A stretch of 64,000 nucleotides of DNA from Halapricum salinum (lineage in GTDB: Archaea > Halobacteriota > Halobacteria > Halobacteriales > Haloarculaceae): assembly GCF_004799665.1 (NCBI RefSeq), contig NZ_CP031310.1, positions 1,046,887 to 1,110,886 of the forward strand, written 5' to 3'. Of the stretch, positions 34,981-43,474 are shown piece by piece (position 1 is the stretch's first letter; each line of letters begins with the position of its first letter). The notes below the pieces were generated by a model. It was given only the letters and a program-made list of their open reading frames with translations, did no database searches and had not been told where the DNA came from. Position numbers and translations under genes: made by a program.

Positions 34981-35919
34981 ATGGCAGAACACACGAATCG
35001 GCGACGGTTCATCGCGCTGGCAGGAAGCACGGCGGCAGTCGCGATCGCTGGCTGTCTCGATGGCGGGTCGGACGAGGAGACGACCGAGGGTCCGATGGAC
35101 ACCGGGATGACCGAGTCTCCTGGTATGGATGGCGGTATGACCGAGACGCCAGGGATGGACGACGGCATGACCGAAACCCCTGGAATGGACGATGGGATGA
35201 TGGAAGGGCCGGTGACGGTCACGGTGCGGATCGAGAACGTCGCACCGACGGACTACTACGACTCGATGACCTCGACCAGCGGCGCGATCTGGCTCACTCC
35301 GGGGGCGTTCGCGATCCACACCGGACAGAACCCGATCTACACCGAGGGCGAGGCCGCTTCGATCGGCCTGGAAGCACTCGCTGAGGCGGGTCTGTCGACT
35401 GGCTTCGAGGGCGAGACCGGGCTGGTCGAGGAACTCCAGGGCATGGAGATGGGCGTCCAGTCGGCCGGCGCGTTCACGCCCGCAAACACGGTCGCGGATC
35501 CCAACGACCCGATGGGCGAGGTGCCCGGCGCGCCGCCGATCGCTCCCGGTGGCGCCTTCGAGTTCGACGTCGAGGTCGAACCCGGTCAAAAGTTCTCTTT
35601 CGCGATCATGTACGTCCCCTCGAACGACCTGTTCCTCTCGCCCGATCCTGCGGGGATTCCGCTGTGGCCCGAAGACGGCGAGCCCGTCTCGGGAGACGTC
35701 ACCGAGCACGTCGCGCTGTGGGACGCCGGCACCGAACCCAACGCCCAGCCGCCGGGCGAGGGTCCAGATCAGGCACCCGCACAGGACAGTCCCGACCAGG
35801 GTGACGACGAGATGGGGACCGTCCGGCGCGTGAGCGGGATGATGGACACCTACGACTACCCCGCGGTCGAGGACGCGATCCGGGTGACGCTGACGCCCCA
35901 CGAGACGATGGACGGCTGA
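34981..35919 (+). CDS. Tat lipoprotein with spondin domain
   Basis: A 312-residue exported protein. Tat motif NRRRFIALAG and lipobox IAGC anchor it to the membrane. A Met-rich low-complexity linker (about 40-75) leads to a spondin-like domain: VTVRIENVAPTD, SGAIWLTPGAFAIHTG, EALAEAGLS, PPIAPGGAFEFDVEVEPGQKFSFAIMYVPSNDLFL. Spondin domains are beta-sandwich binding modules; in archaea and bacteria their role is unknown. A core promoter (gaaaattttactt) lies about 30-40 bases upstream. Confidence 0.8.
   Translation: MAEHTNRRRFIALAGSTAAVAIAGCLDGGSDEETTEGPMDTGMTESPGMDGGMTETPGMDDGMTETPGMDDGMMEGPVTVTVRIENVAPTDYYDSMTSTSGAIWLTPGAFAIHTGQNPIYTEGEAASIGLEALAEAGLSTGFEGETGLVEELQGMEMGVQSAGAFTPANTVADPNDPMGEVPGAPPIAPGGAFEFDVEVEPGQKFSFAIMYVPSNDLFLSPDPAGIPLWPEDGEPVSGDVTEHVALWDAGTEPNAQPPGEGPDQAPAQDSPDQGDDEMGTVRRVSGMMDTYDYPAVEDAIRVTLTPHETMDG
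35104..35205 (+). repeat. Met-rich coding repeat in the spondin lipoprotein
   Basis: Three imperfect copies of a 30-base unit encode GMTExPGMDxG, ending GMMEGP. The unit is rich in Met, Thr, Pro and acidic residues; Met-rich linkers can bind soft metals or simply act as spacers. Confidence 0.8.
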
Positions 35920-35938
35920 GCCCCCGCAGGCGCCCCGG

Positions 35939-36691
35939 TCAGCGGACGCGCGTCGTCCGATAGAACGCCGCCGTCGCGAGCGCGCCGACGACCGCGAGCG
36001 CCGCCAGTGCCCGGGCGAACGGATCGAGTGCGACGCTCCCGGAGAAGCCAGCGTCGACGGCGAGTTCGGTGACGGCGTGGCCGGGGAGGTACGTCGCGAG
36101 CCACAGCTGGTCGTCCACGGTCGGGTTCTGGAGGAAGAACACGTCGAACATCGGAACGAACAGCATCGTGTAGACGCCGGCCAGCCGCCCGAGGACGAGC
36201 CCCACGAGCACGCCGACGAGGCCGTAGGTCAGGCCCGCGAGCACACTCGCCGCGACGAATACGGCAAGAGATTGGGGGACGTACCCGACCGCGAGGACCG
36301 CCAGCCCGACCGCCGTGGCGACGACGCTCGCGACGACGAGTAGGCCGATCCGCGCGGCGATCACCTGTGCAGGGTGGTAGCCGGCGAGGACGAGCCGTCC
36401 GTCGGCCTCGCGAGCGGCCTGCATCAAGAACAGGCCGGCGATACCGCCGATCAACCCGGCCAGCAACGGGATCAACAGGACGCCGTACAGATCCGCCGTC
36501 GCGACGACGCGCTGGCCGTCGCCGGGAACGGTGATCGCCATCTCGCTGGCGGGCAGCACGTAGACGAAGATGCCGACGAAGTACACCGGCAAGAACAGCA
36601 ACAGGGCGAGCAGGACGGGCGTGCGGGCGTACTCGCGCAGCCCCATCTCGAAGGCCCGGCTCACCCTGGCGACGCTACCCACGCAGGACAC
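35939..36691 (-). CDS. ABC-2 type transporter permease (second subunit)
   Basis: A 250-residue membrane protein with six hydrophobic segments (LLALLLFLPVYFVGIFVYVLP, LLIPLLAGLIGGIAGLFLM, IGLLVVASVVATAVGLAVL, LAGLTYGLVGVLVGLVLG and a C-terminal helix), the usual ABC-2 layout. It starts with GTG and overlaps the end of the first permease gene by 17 bases, so the two are translationally coupled and presumably heterodimerise. Confidence 0.8.
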   Translation of the reverse strand: MSCVGSVARVSRAFEMGLREYARTPVLLALLLFLPVYFVGIFVYVLPASEMAITVPGDGQRVVATADLYGVLLIPLLAGLIGGIAGLFLMQAAREADGRLVLAGYHPAQVIAARIGLLVVASVVATAVGLAVLAVGYVPQSLAVFVAASVLAGLTYGLVGVLVGLVLGRLAGVYTMLFVPMFDVFFLQNPTVDDQLWLATYLPGHAVTELAVDAGFSGSVALDPFARALAALAVVGALATAAFYRTTRVR

Positions 36692-37421
36692 CTCCGTTTC
36701 CGGTCACCCGGACGTAGACGGCGGCGACGACCCCGAGCAAGCACAGGATGTACGCGCCCGTCACCAGCGCATCGCCCGTCGCGATCGAGCCGTCGACGGC
36801 CGACTGGAAGACCTGGTGTGGGTGATAGAGGGGGAACAGTTCGACGAGTCGGGTGTCGATCTCGACCATCCCCGAGGAGAGAAAGTCGTCGGCGTCGACC
36901 AGAAAGACGAGGACGAGCGACCCCTCCAGCGCCCGGGGGAGGACCGCGCCGACGAGCATCCCGAGCAGGCCGTAGACCAGTGCCGCGGCCGCGAGCGCGA
37001 GAAACGCGACCGCCGGCAGGGCCACGTCGACGCGCCAGAGCAGCACCGCCAGCGAGACTGCGGCGACGATCAGGCTCGCCGCGAGCACCGTCGCCAGTCT
37101 GGTCACGAACAGTTCGGCTCGCGAGTACCCACACAACTGCAGCCGTTCGTCGGCCTGGACGGCGCTGATGACCTGGAACAGTCCCATCACGCCCGAGAGG
37201 AACGCCGCGGCGTAGATCGCGCCGTTGAGTCGCCCCATCGTCTCGGCGTTCATCTCCATGAACGGGAACTCCGGAAACGCCGTCATCGCGTAGCCGTACC
37301 CCTCGATCACGACCAGCGGCAAGGCGAGCAAGACGGCGACCTGGATCGGTTCCCGGAGGAACGCCCGGACCGCCGCGCCGACGCCGACGCTGATCCGGTC
37401 GGCGCGACCCACGTCAGTCAC
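36675..37421 (-). CDS. ABC-2 type transporter permease (first subunit)
   Basis: A 248-residue membrane protein related in layout to the next gene: FLREPIQVAVLLALPLVVIEGYGYAM, AAAFLSGVMGLFQVISAVQADERLQLCGYSRAEL, then paired helices. The polar segment ADERLQLCGYSR corresponds to EADGRLVLAGYHP in the partner, a sign that the two permeases arose by duplication. Overlaps the ATPase gene by eight bases. Confidence 0.8.
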   Translation of the reverse strand: MTDVGRADRISVGVGAAVRAFLREPIQVAVLLALPLVVIEGYGYAMTAFPEFPFMEMNAETMGRLNGAIYAAAFLSGVMGLFQVISAVQADERLQLCGYSRAELFVTRLATVLAASLIVAAVSLAVLLWRVDVALPAVAFLALAAAALVYGLLGMLVGAVLPRALEGSLVLVFLVDADDFLSSGMVEIDTRLVELFPLYHPHQVFQSAVDGSIATGDALVTGAYILCLLGVVAAVYVRVTGNGGVLRG

Positions 37422-38187
37422 CGGCGTTCACCCCCGGCGTCGACCCGTCCTCGCTCGCGGCGACGCCCGAGCCGCGACCGCTCGACGCATCGGGCTCGCG
37501 GTCGGTCACGTCCGTCAACGCGCCGTCGGCGAGTTCGACGATCCGGTCGAAGCGCTCGCGCTCGCTGACGAAGTGGGAGATGATCGCGATGGCGGTTCCC
37601 TGCTCGGTCAACTCCTCGGTGAGGTTCCAGAACGCCAGATACGTCTCCCAGTCGAAGCCCGTGTAGGGTTCGTCCAGCAGCAGGACGTCCGGGTCGTGCA
37701 TGAGCGCGACCGAGAGGTTGATCTTCTGTCGGTTGCCGCCGCTGAGGTGGTCGACCCGGTAGTCCAGGAACTGCTCGAAGCCCAGCAGGTCGGCGTAGTG
37801 ATCGCGTGCCTCGGCGATCTCGCCGTCGTCCATCCCGTAGGCGGTCCCGAACAGTCGGAACGTCTCGCGGACGGTGAGTCGATCGTACAGCAGCGGCTCC
37901 TGGGGACACCAGCCGACCGCGCCGTCGACTGCGACCGCGCCCTCGTCCGCGCCGAGCGCGCCGACGAGGATCTGCATGAGCGTCGACTTGCCCGCACCGT
38001 TCTCGCCGACGATCCCGACGATCTCGCCGGCCTCGATCTCGACACCTGCACCCTCCAGCACCTCGACGGTCCGCCCGACGAACGGGAGCACCGACTCGTA
38101 GGTCTTCGAGATCTCGTCCGCGCGGAGCACGACCTCGCCGTCGAGTTCGCTGTCGCCGTTTCGAAGTCGTTTCTCTATATTCGGCAT
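37414..38187 (-). CDS. ABC transporter ATP-binding protein
   Basis: A 257-residue ATPase: Walker A GENGAGKST, CPQEPLLYDRLTVRE (Q-loop), signature LSGGNRQKINL, Walker B VLLLDEPYTGFD, and switch His in IISHFVSER. The C-terminus is an acidic Ser/Gly tail. It leads a three-gene exporter operon with two ABC-2 permeases; exporters of this type move drugs, lipids or peptides. The start codon lies in the middle of a 22-base palindrome, and the operon is divergent from a GbsR-type regulator. Confidence 0.9.
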   Translation of the reverse strand: MPNIEKRLRNGDSELDGEVVLRADEISKTYESVLPFVGRTVEVLEGAGVEIEAGEIVGIVGENGAGKSTLMQILVGALGADEGAVAVDGAVGWCPQEPLLYDRLTVRETFRLFGTAYGMDDGEIAEARDHYADLLGFEQFLDYRVDHLSGGNRQKINLSVALMHDPDVLLLDEPYTGFDWETYLAFWNLTEELTEQGTAIAIISHFVSERERFDRIVELADGALTDVTDREPDASSGRGSGVAASEDGSTPGVNAGD

Positions 38188-38242
38188 ATACCGAATATTC
38201 TGTACAAAACGATTTATTACTTGTGGTCACCTAGGTCCGGCC
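38177..38242. promoter_or_regulatory. Divergent promoter and operator between ABC exporter and GbsR-type regulator
   Basis: ATATTCGG (38177-38184) and CCGAATAT (38191-38198) form a perfect eight-base inverted repeat around CATATA, the spacer containing the exporter start codon. About 25-30 bases away lies one AT-rich element (gatttattac, 38211-38220) that can serve as TATA box in both directions: leftward it places transcription start at about the exporter ATG, rightward just before the regulator ATG. A repressor on the palindrome would block the exporter. Confidence 0.6.
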
Positions 38243-38767
38243 ATGAGCGAGACAGACGAGGCAGTCGCGGCGGCACGCGAGGAGGTGATCGAGGCGCTGG
38301 CCCGCTCGGCCGACGTCTACGGACTCAAACGGAGTTACGGCCGGCTGTACGGGATCCTCTTTTTCGCCGAGGAGCCGCTGAGTATGGACGACCTAGCCGA
38401 GCGCAGCGAGTACGCCAAATCGACGGTGAGCACGGCGATGAAGACGCTCGAACGGTATCACTTCGTCCACCGTCGCTCGATCCCGGGCGAGGGAAAGAAG
38501 GCCTACTTCGAGGCCGAGACGGACTTCTGGCACATCTTCCAGGAGTTCCTCCAGCGCGAGGCCACCCGCGAGATACAGATCATGACGCGCGCGCTCGACT
38601 CGGCGGCCGAGGAGTTGGCAGACGCCGACAGCGACCAGGCCCAGCGCGACCTCCAGAAGATCCGGAGGCTCCAGTCGGTGTACAGCCAGTTCGAGACGCT
38701 GGTGAACGTCTTCACGAGTCAATCGACGGAGCGAGTGATGAGCATGGTCAAGAAACTGCGGTCCTGA
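38243..38767 (+). CDS. GbsR/MarR-family transcriptional regulator
   Basis: A 174-residue regulator. Winged helix about residues 28-85 (YGRLYGILFFAEEPLSMDDLAERSEYAKSTVSTAMKTLERYHFV), with the basic wing HRRSIPGEGKKAYFEAE, followed by a long helical dimerisation part. This is the GbsR subgroup, whose members repress transport genes in response to small ligands. Its divergent position next to the exporter, with a palindrome between, argues that it controls that operon and perhaps itself. Confidence 0.85.
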   Translation: MSETDEAVAAAREEVIEALARSADVYGLKRSYGRLYGILFFAEEPLSMDDLAERSEYAKSTVSTAMKTLERYHFVHRRSIPGEGKKAYFEAETDFWHIFQEFLQREATREIQIMTRALDSAAEELADADSDQAQRDLQKIRRLQSVYSQFETLVNVFTSQSTERVMSMVKKLRS

Positions 38768-38773
38768 TAGTGG

Positions 38774-38971
38774 TCATCGCGGTGGTCGGTACTGTTCGGC
38801 CTCGTAGATCGCGCCCGCAATCACAGCCAGCACGAGTATCAGTCCGACGAAGAACTCGATCGCCGGCAGATCGCCGCTGTTGAGCCAGACGAGGACGTCC
38901 TCGAACCCCAGGATCACGAACAGGATCGCCAGCAGGATCACCCCGTGTCTACCGATGTGTAGATCGACCAT
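38774..38971 (-). CDS. Small two-span membrane protein (65 aa)
   Basis: MVDLHIGRHG followed by ILLAILFVILGFEDVLVWL and FFVGLILVLAVIAGAIYEA: two membrane helices with a short polar loop and a polar tail (EQYRPPR). The start at MVDLH is the last Met before the hydrophobic part. Convergent with the GbsR-type gene, six bases apart. Function unknown. Confidence 0.65.
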   Translation of the reverse strand: MVDLHIGRHGVILLAILFVILGFEDVLVWLNSGDLPAIEFFVGLILVLAVIAGAIYEAEQYRPPR

Positions 38972-39065
38972 ACTTGGCCTTGGTCGCCGGACCACTACAA
39001 TCCCACTCCCCGATCCGAGACGTATTTCCGAACCCCTATGGTGGTCCCGGGGCCACACACAGCCA

Positions 39066-40355
39066 ATGAGTGACATCGAGAGTCTCAAGGGCTTCTACGA
39101 TCGCTACCCCGAGGAGTTCGCTGCCTGGCGGGAAGTCATCGACGTCGTCGAGACCACCGCCGCGGAGTTCGGCTTCCGGGAGATCAACACCCCTGCGGTC
39201 GAGCGCCAGAAACTCTACGAGATCAAATCCGGCGAGGAACTGCTCGAACAGACCTACTCCTTCGAGGACAAGGGCGGCCGGAAGGTGACGTTGACGCCCG
39301 AGCAAACCCCCACTCGCGCCCGGCTGGTCCAGCAGCGTAAAGACCTCAAAACGCCGATCAAGTGGTACGACACCTCGAAACGCTGGCGCTACGAGAACGT
39401 CCAGAAAGGGCGCGATCGCGAGTTCTTCCAGACCGACATCGACGTCTTCGGCATCGAGAGCGTCGAGGCCGACGCCGAGGTCATCGCCGTCGCCGCCACC
39501 ATCTACGAGCGTCTCGGCGTTGCCGACCGCGTGGAATTTCTGATCAACGACCGCACGCTGCTCGACGCCCTGCTCGACGCCGAGGGGATCGAGAATACGG
39601 ACGAGGTCATGGGCGTCATCGACGACAAGGAGAAGCTCTCCCGCGAGGAGTTCCTCACTGCGTTGCGGAACGCGGGCGTCACTCACGAATCCGCCGAGCG
39701 AGTGGACGAACTTACCTCGATTCGGGGACCGATCGCCGAGGAGGTCGACCGGTTGCGCGACCTCGCACCCGACGACGAGGCCGCTCAGGATGCAGTCGAC
39801 CGGATGGCCGACCTCGCGGCGGCCCTGGAATCGTACGGCGTCGCCGACGTGTGCAAACTCGATCTGTCGATCGTCCGCGGCCTCGCGTACTATACAGGAC
39901 TGGTGTTCGAGGCCTTCGACAGCGAGGGCGAGTTGCGGGCGCTGTTCGGCGGTGGGCGCTACGACGACCTCGTCAGTCTGTTCGGCAGTCAAGACGTGCC
40001 GGCCGTGGGCTTTGCCTTCGGCTACTCGACCACGCGCGAGTTGCTCAAAAAGGAGGGCGAGTGGCCCGCCGAGGAACTCTCGACGGACGTCTACGTCGCC
40101 GCCGTCTCCGCGGACGTTCGGGACGAAGCACTCTCGTTTGCCAGTGATCTCCGGATGGAGGGGCTGGTGGTCGAGACCGACCTCGCGGACCGCGGCCTGG
40201 GCAGTCAGTTCGGCTACGCCGACAGCATCAACGCCGACACCGTCCTGATCGTCGGCCAGCGCGACCTGGACAACGGCGAAGTCACGGTGCGGGACATGGA
40301 CAGCGGCGACGAAGAACAGGTCCCGATCGAGGATCTGGTCGACGAAGTGGCCTAG
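39066..40355 (+). CDS. hisS: Histidine-tRNA ligase
   Basis: A 429-residue class II aminoacyl-tRNA synthetase charging tRNA-His. Motif 1 region INTPAVERQKLYEIKSGEELLEQTYSFEDKGGR, motif 2 WYDTSKRWRYENVQKGRDREFFQTDIDVFG, His-specific segment RGLAYYTGLVFEAFD, motif 3 GGGRYDDLVSLFG and AFGYSTTRE, then an anticodon-binding domain (DVYVAAVSADVRDEAL, LGSQFGYADSINADTVLIVG). Full length. Start MSDIESLKGF is the first Met that precedes the conserved domain. Confidence 0.97.
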   Translation: MSDIESLKGFYDRYPEEFAAWREVIDVVETTAAEFGFREINTPAVERQKLYEIKSGEELLEQTYSFEDKGGRKVTLTPEQTPTRARLVQQRKDLKTPIKWYDTSKRWRYENVQKGRDREFFQTDIDVFGIESVEADAEVIAVAATIYERLGVADRVEFLINDRTLLDALLDAEGIENTDEVMGVIDDKEKLSREEFLTALRNAGVTHESAERVDELTSIRGPIAEEVDRLRDLAPDDEAAQDAVDRMADLAAALESYGVADVCKLDLSIVRGLAYYTGLVFEAFDSEGELRALFGGGRYDDLVSLFGSQDVPAVGFAFGYSTTRELLKKEGEWPAEELSTDVYVAAVSADVRDEALSFASDLRMEGLVVETDLADRGLGSQFGYADSINADTVLIVGQRDLDNGEVTVRDMDSGDEEQVPIEDLVDEVA

Positions 40356-40395
40356 TCACGCCGTTTTTTGACACTGCCGCCAGTCTCTCTCACCA

Positions 40396-41463
40396 GTGAG
40401 CGACGACCGCGACCAGTCTACGGCCAGTGACGGCCGCGACCAGCCAGACGACACGATGCGCGAGCGTGCGAGCACCAGCGGGACGTGGTTCGACCTGCTC
40501 GTCGAGACGAATCGCCTCCTGCTGGTCGCGGGGCTGTTCGTCACCATCTTCGGGGCGCTGCTGGCCCTCGGAGTGGTCATTCCCAGCGCGGGCCCGCTGT
40601 TCATCAGCGGCGACCCGATCGAGACCGCCTTCCAGGCGTTCGTCGGGGCGACGATCACCGGCGTCACGCTCGTGGTGACGCTCAACCAGCTCGTGCTCTC
40701 CCAGGAGTTCGGGGCTGTCGGCGACCAGCGCGAGCGCATGGACGCTGCCGTCCAGTTCCGCGAGGACGTCGAGTCGACCCTCGACGCGGCGATCAGCCCG
40801 CCCGAACCCGCCGCCTTCCTCCGGGCGCTCGTCGACGTCACAGGCGAGCGCGCCGAGACGCTACGCGAGCGCGTCGCCGAGGACGACTCGCTGGACGAGG
40901 CGGTTCGCGACCGAGTGACGACGCTGGCCGCGGACATCGCCGCGAACGCCGACGCAGTCGGTGAGGCGCTCGACGGTACGCAGTTCGGGACTTTCGAGGT
41001 GGTCTCTTCGGCACTTGATTTCAACTACTCCTGGAAGCTCTACAGTGCCCGCCGCGTCCGGGCCGAAGACGGCCAGCAACTCACCGACGAGCAGTCCGAA
41101 GCGGTCGAGGAGTTGATCGACGCTCTGGAGTTGTTCGGCCCCGCCCGCGAGCACTTCAAGACGCTCTACTTCCAGTGGGAACTGACGGCACTCTCGCGGA
41201 TCATCCTCGCGGCCTCGCTGCCGTCGCTGGTGGTCTCGGTGTCGATGGTGCTGTTCTACGATCCGGCCGCAATCGCCGGGTCGATCGCGGGCGCTCCTCT
41301 TTCGCTGTGGATCGTCGCAGGCGCGGTCGCGGTCGCGCTGGTCCCGTTTCTCGTCTTACTCTCGTACGTGCTCCGGATCGCGGTCGTCACGCAACGGACG
41401 CTGTCGATCGGGCCGTTCACACTCAGGGAGACCGATCGCGAGGAGTCGATCGACTGGGAGTGA
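40396..41463 (+). CDS. Conserved haloarchaeal membrane protein (355 aa)
   Basis: GTG start. A polar N-terminus of about 35 residues, two membrane helices (LLLVAGLFVTIFGALLALGVVIP and AFQAFVGATITGVTLVVTLNQLVLSQE), a long soluble segment (about 110-265) with helical, acidic composition, then two helices (LAASLPSLVVSVSMVLFYD; LWIVAGAVAVALVPFLVLLSYVL). The layout suggests a membrane protein with a large cytoplasmic helical domain. It follows hisS by 40 bases. No family name recalled. Confidence 0.75.
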   Translation: MSDDRDQSTASDGRDQPDDTMRERASTSGTWFDLLVETNRLLLVAGLFVTIFGALLALGVVIPSAGPLFISGDPIETAFQAFVGATITGVTLVVTLNQLVLSQEFGAVGDQRERMDAAVQFREDVESTLDAAISPPEPAAFLRALVDVTGERAETLRERVAEDDSLDEAVRDRVTTLAADIAANADAVGEALDGTQFGTFEVVSSALDFNYSWKLYSARRVRAEDGQQLTDEQSEAVEELIDALELFGPAREHFKTLYFQWELTALSRIILAASLPSLVVSVSMVLFYDPAAIAGSIAGAPLSLWIVAGAVAVALVPFLVLLSYVLRIAVVTQRTLSIGPFTLRETDREESIDWE

Positions 41464-41543
41464 CTCCCCGGAGTGGCTGACGGGCGTTCACTTTCCGAGG
41501 ACCGCCCGGGGGATTTATACACGGCCCGCCTAGAGCCTCACAC

Positions 41544-41789
41544 ATGCCAAAAGTCGAAGTTTCGTTGCCGGATCGGATCGAGACCGAGATCGCTCGGCTG
41601 GTCGAACAGGGCGAATTCGTCAATCGTGACCAGGCCGTCGAGGAGTTGCTGACGATGGGCGTCTCCGCGTACGACGTCGAAGAAGAGTCAGAGACGACCG
41701 TCGAGGAAGACCTGTTCACCCAGACCGTCGAGGACCAGCAAGATCCCGCGATGCACGACGAACCGCAGGACGACGGCTACACGTTCTGA
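41544..41789 (+). CDS. Ribbon-helix-helix protein (DUF7120-type)
   Basis: An 81-residue protein: PKVEVSLPDRIETEIARLVEQGEFVNRDQAVEELLTMGVSAY is a CopG/MetJ-type ribbon-helix-helix DNA-binding fold (residues 2-43), and the acidic C-terminus (EEESETTVEEDLF... DDGYTF) is a halophilic tail. Probably a dimeric regulator; target unknown. A TATA-like ggatttatac lies about 26-35 bases upstream. Confidence 0.75.
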   Translation: MPKVEVSLPDRIETEIARLVEQGEFVNRDQAVEELLTMGVSAYDVEEESETTVEEDLFTQTVEDQQDPAMHDEPQDDGYTF

Positions 41790-41833
41790 TCGTTTGGGTC
41801 AACAGTCAAGAGGAACACGCCGTACCATCAGCC

Positions 41834-42109
41834 GTGGACAGAACTGCACTCGAAACGGAACTCCAGGACATCTTCGACGCCGACCAGCGGGCCGCTCGCG
41901 TCGTCGCTCGCCAGGCCCGTGACCTCGCCGACTCCGGCCGGTTCGCCGACGATCTCGGGATGGAACTGTCGGTCGAAATCGTACGCTCGAACCTCGAAGA
42001 CGCTCCCGCCGACTATTCCCTGGTCGAGCGGTGGAACTGGTGGCTCGGCTCTCTCGAACTGTCTCACGGTGGCTACGAACGGTTCCAGATCCGTGACGGC
42101 GCAGTGTAG
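41834..42109 (+). CDS. Conserved hypothetical protein (91 aa)
   Basis: GTG start. A small soluble acidic protein: N-terminal helix (TALETELQDIFDADQRAARVVARQARDLADSGRF), then MELSVEIVRSNLEDAPADYSLVERWNWWLGSLELS. The aromatic cluster WNWWLG suggests a folded core. 44 bases after the ribbon-helix-helix gene. Family not recognised. Confidence 0.65.
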   Translation: MDRTALETELQDIFDADQRAARVVARQARDLADSGRFADDLGMELSVEIVRSNLEDAPADYSLVERWNWWLGSLELSHGGYERFQIRDGAV

Positions 42110-42171
42110 CGCTCCCTGTCCGGCGTCGCCGGGTCCGATACCTATTTTGGCCTCACAACGAAATCACAGGT

Positions 42172-43119
42172 ATGGATCTACAGGGAAAGCGAATTCTCGT
42201 CACCGGGGGTGCGGGACTGATCGGATCGCGACTCGCGACCCGACTCGTCGCGGACAACGACGTCCGCGTCGTCGACGACCTCTCGAACGGCATCCGTGAA
42301 TCGGTGCCCGAGGCCGCCGAGTTCCTCCAGGGCGACCTCACCGACGAGGCCGTCGTCGCCGATGTCGTCACCGAAGACCTCGACGCAGTCTTTCACCTCG
42401 CGGCGGACAAGTACGTCAACACTGACCGCCCGCGCGAGCAGATGGAAGTCAACGAGGCGATGACGTTCAACGTCCTCGAACGCATGGACGAGGTCGGCGT
42501 CGACAACGTCCTCTTTACCTCGTCGTCGACAGTGTACGGCGAGGCCCCGATGCCGACGCCCGAAGACTACGCGCCGCTGGAACCCATCAGCGTCTACGGC
42601 GCGAGCAAACTCGCCGAAGAGGGGTTGCTGTCGGTGTACGCCCACAGTCACGACGTCACGGTGTGGAACTTCCGCTTCGCCAATATCGTCGGCCCGCGCT
42701 ACGGCGCCGGGGTCGTCCCCGACTTCGTCTACAAACTGCAGCAGGACCCTGAATCGTTAACTATCCTCGGGGACGGCCGCCAGGAGAAATCGTACATGCA
42801 CATCGAGGAGTGCATCGACGCGATGTGTCACGTCGTCGAACGTTCTGAGGGAGAGATGAACACCTACAACCTGGGGACGCGAACGACGACGTCGGTCACG
42901 CGGATCGCCGACATCGTCAGCGAGGAGATGGGGATCGACCCGGACTACGAGTACACGGGCGGTGACCGAGGCTGGACTGGTGACGTCCCGAAGATGCGAC
43001 TGTCGGTCGAGAAACTGTCGGCGATCGGCTTCGAGCCCGAGCTATCGAGCGACGAATCGGTCCGGCGGGGCGTGCGTGACTTACTCGATGGTGCGGAGAA
43101 CGAGCCCCACCTGGGCTGA
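42172..43119 (+). CDS. NAD-dependent sugar-nucleotide epimerase/dehydratase (extended SDR)
   Basis: A 315-residue enzyme. NAD site LVTGGAGLIGSRLATRL at the N-terminus, FHLAADKYVN, catalytic Ser in FTSSSTVYGEA and the YxxxK pair in VYGASKLAEEG, then FRFANIVGPRYGAGVVPDFV (substrate loop) and KSYMHIEECIDAM. It is closest in style to UDP-glucose/GlcNAc 4-epimerases. Together with aglM elsewhere in the window it suggests surface glycan precursors, but the exact sugar is not determined. Confidence 0.85.
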   Translation: MDLQGKRILVTGGAGLIGSRLATRLVADNDVRVVDDLSNGIRESVPEAAEFLQGDLTDEAVVADVVTEDLDAVFHLAADKYVNTDRPREQMEVNEAMTFNVLERMDEVGVDNVLFTSSSTVYGEAPMPTPEDYAPLEPISVYGASKLAEEGLLSVYAHSHDVTVWNFRFANIVGPRYGAGVVPDFVYKLQQDPESLTILGDGRQEKSYMHIEECIDAMCHVVERSEGEMNTYNLGTRTTTSVTRIADIVSEEMGIDPDYEYTGGDRGWTGDVPKMRLSVEKLSAIGFEPELSSDESVRRGVRDLLDGAENEPHLG

Positions 43120-43134
43120 TCGCTCCGAGACGTA

Positions 43135-43400
43135 GTTTGAAGGGGAGAAGTACGGTGACGTGCCTCGGCACGTCCTGAACGGATCGTATCCAGCGCGTAT
43201 CCTGGCGCTCGACTCGCGTGTCGGCCCTGGCGGGCGAACGCCCGTCGGGCCGACCCAACGTGTAGCCGGTATGCGCCGGTGGCGTACAGACCGGCGCACC
43301 ACCCACGACGCCGACACCTGGGGGGATAGGGGGAGAGCGTCCCGGGATCTGTCCGGCCGCAATCACTGGATTCGATCCATCCGAGTCGACTGTCCCCGCG
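43135..43400. ncRNA. Candidate structured RNA region of unknown class
   Basis: The 355 bases from 43120 to 43474 contain no credible coding frame but several strong hairpins: 43157-43174 (seven-base stem, CTCG loop); 43220-43254 (eight-base stem GTCGGCCC/GGGCCGAC, one bulged T, a further seven-base stem, GAAC loop); 43272-43298 (nine-base stem TGCGCCGGT/ACCGGCGCA). In addition TCGACTCG (43209-43216) can pair with CGAGTCGA (43382-43389), closing the set. I find neither the SRP RNA nor the RNase P RNA core motifs on either strand. Strand is uncertain: a minus-strand transcript could start near 43385 from gaattaatg (43408-43418). Confidence 0.35.
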
Positions 43401-43474
43401 ACATTAATTCCCCGTCAGCGTTTTCTCGTTGTGAAATGACCCAGTGGGTGAACAATCCTTTTTTGCCCTCTCGC

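Noticed and set aside
43365-43395. A T-loop-like ttcgatc suggesting a tRNA
   Set aside because: The flanking bases do not form the five-base T stem and no acceptor or anticodon arm can be built around it.
43120-43474. Identification of the structured region as SRP (7S) RNA or RNase P RNA
   Set aside because: The nearly invariant helix 8 motif of SRP RNA and the conserved GAGGAAAGTCC-type core of RNase P RNA are not present on either strand.
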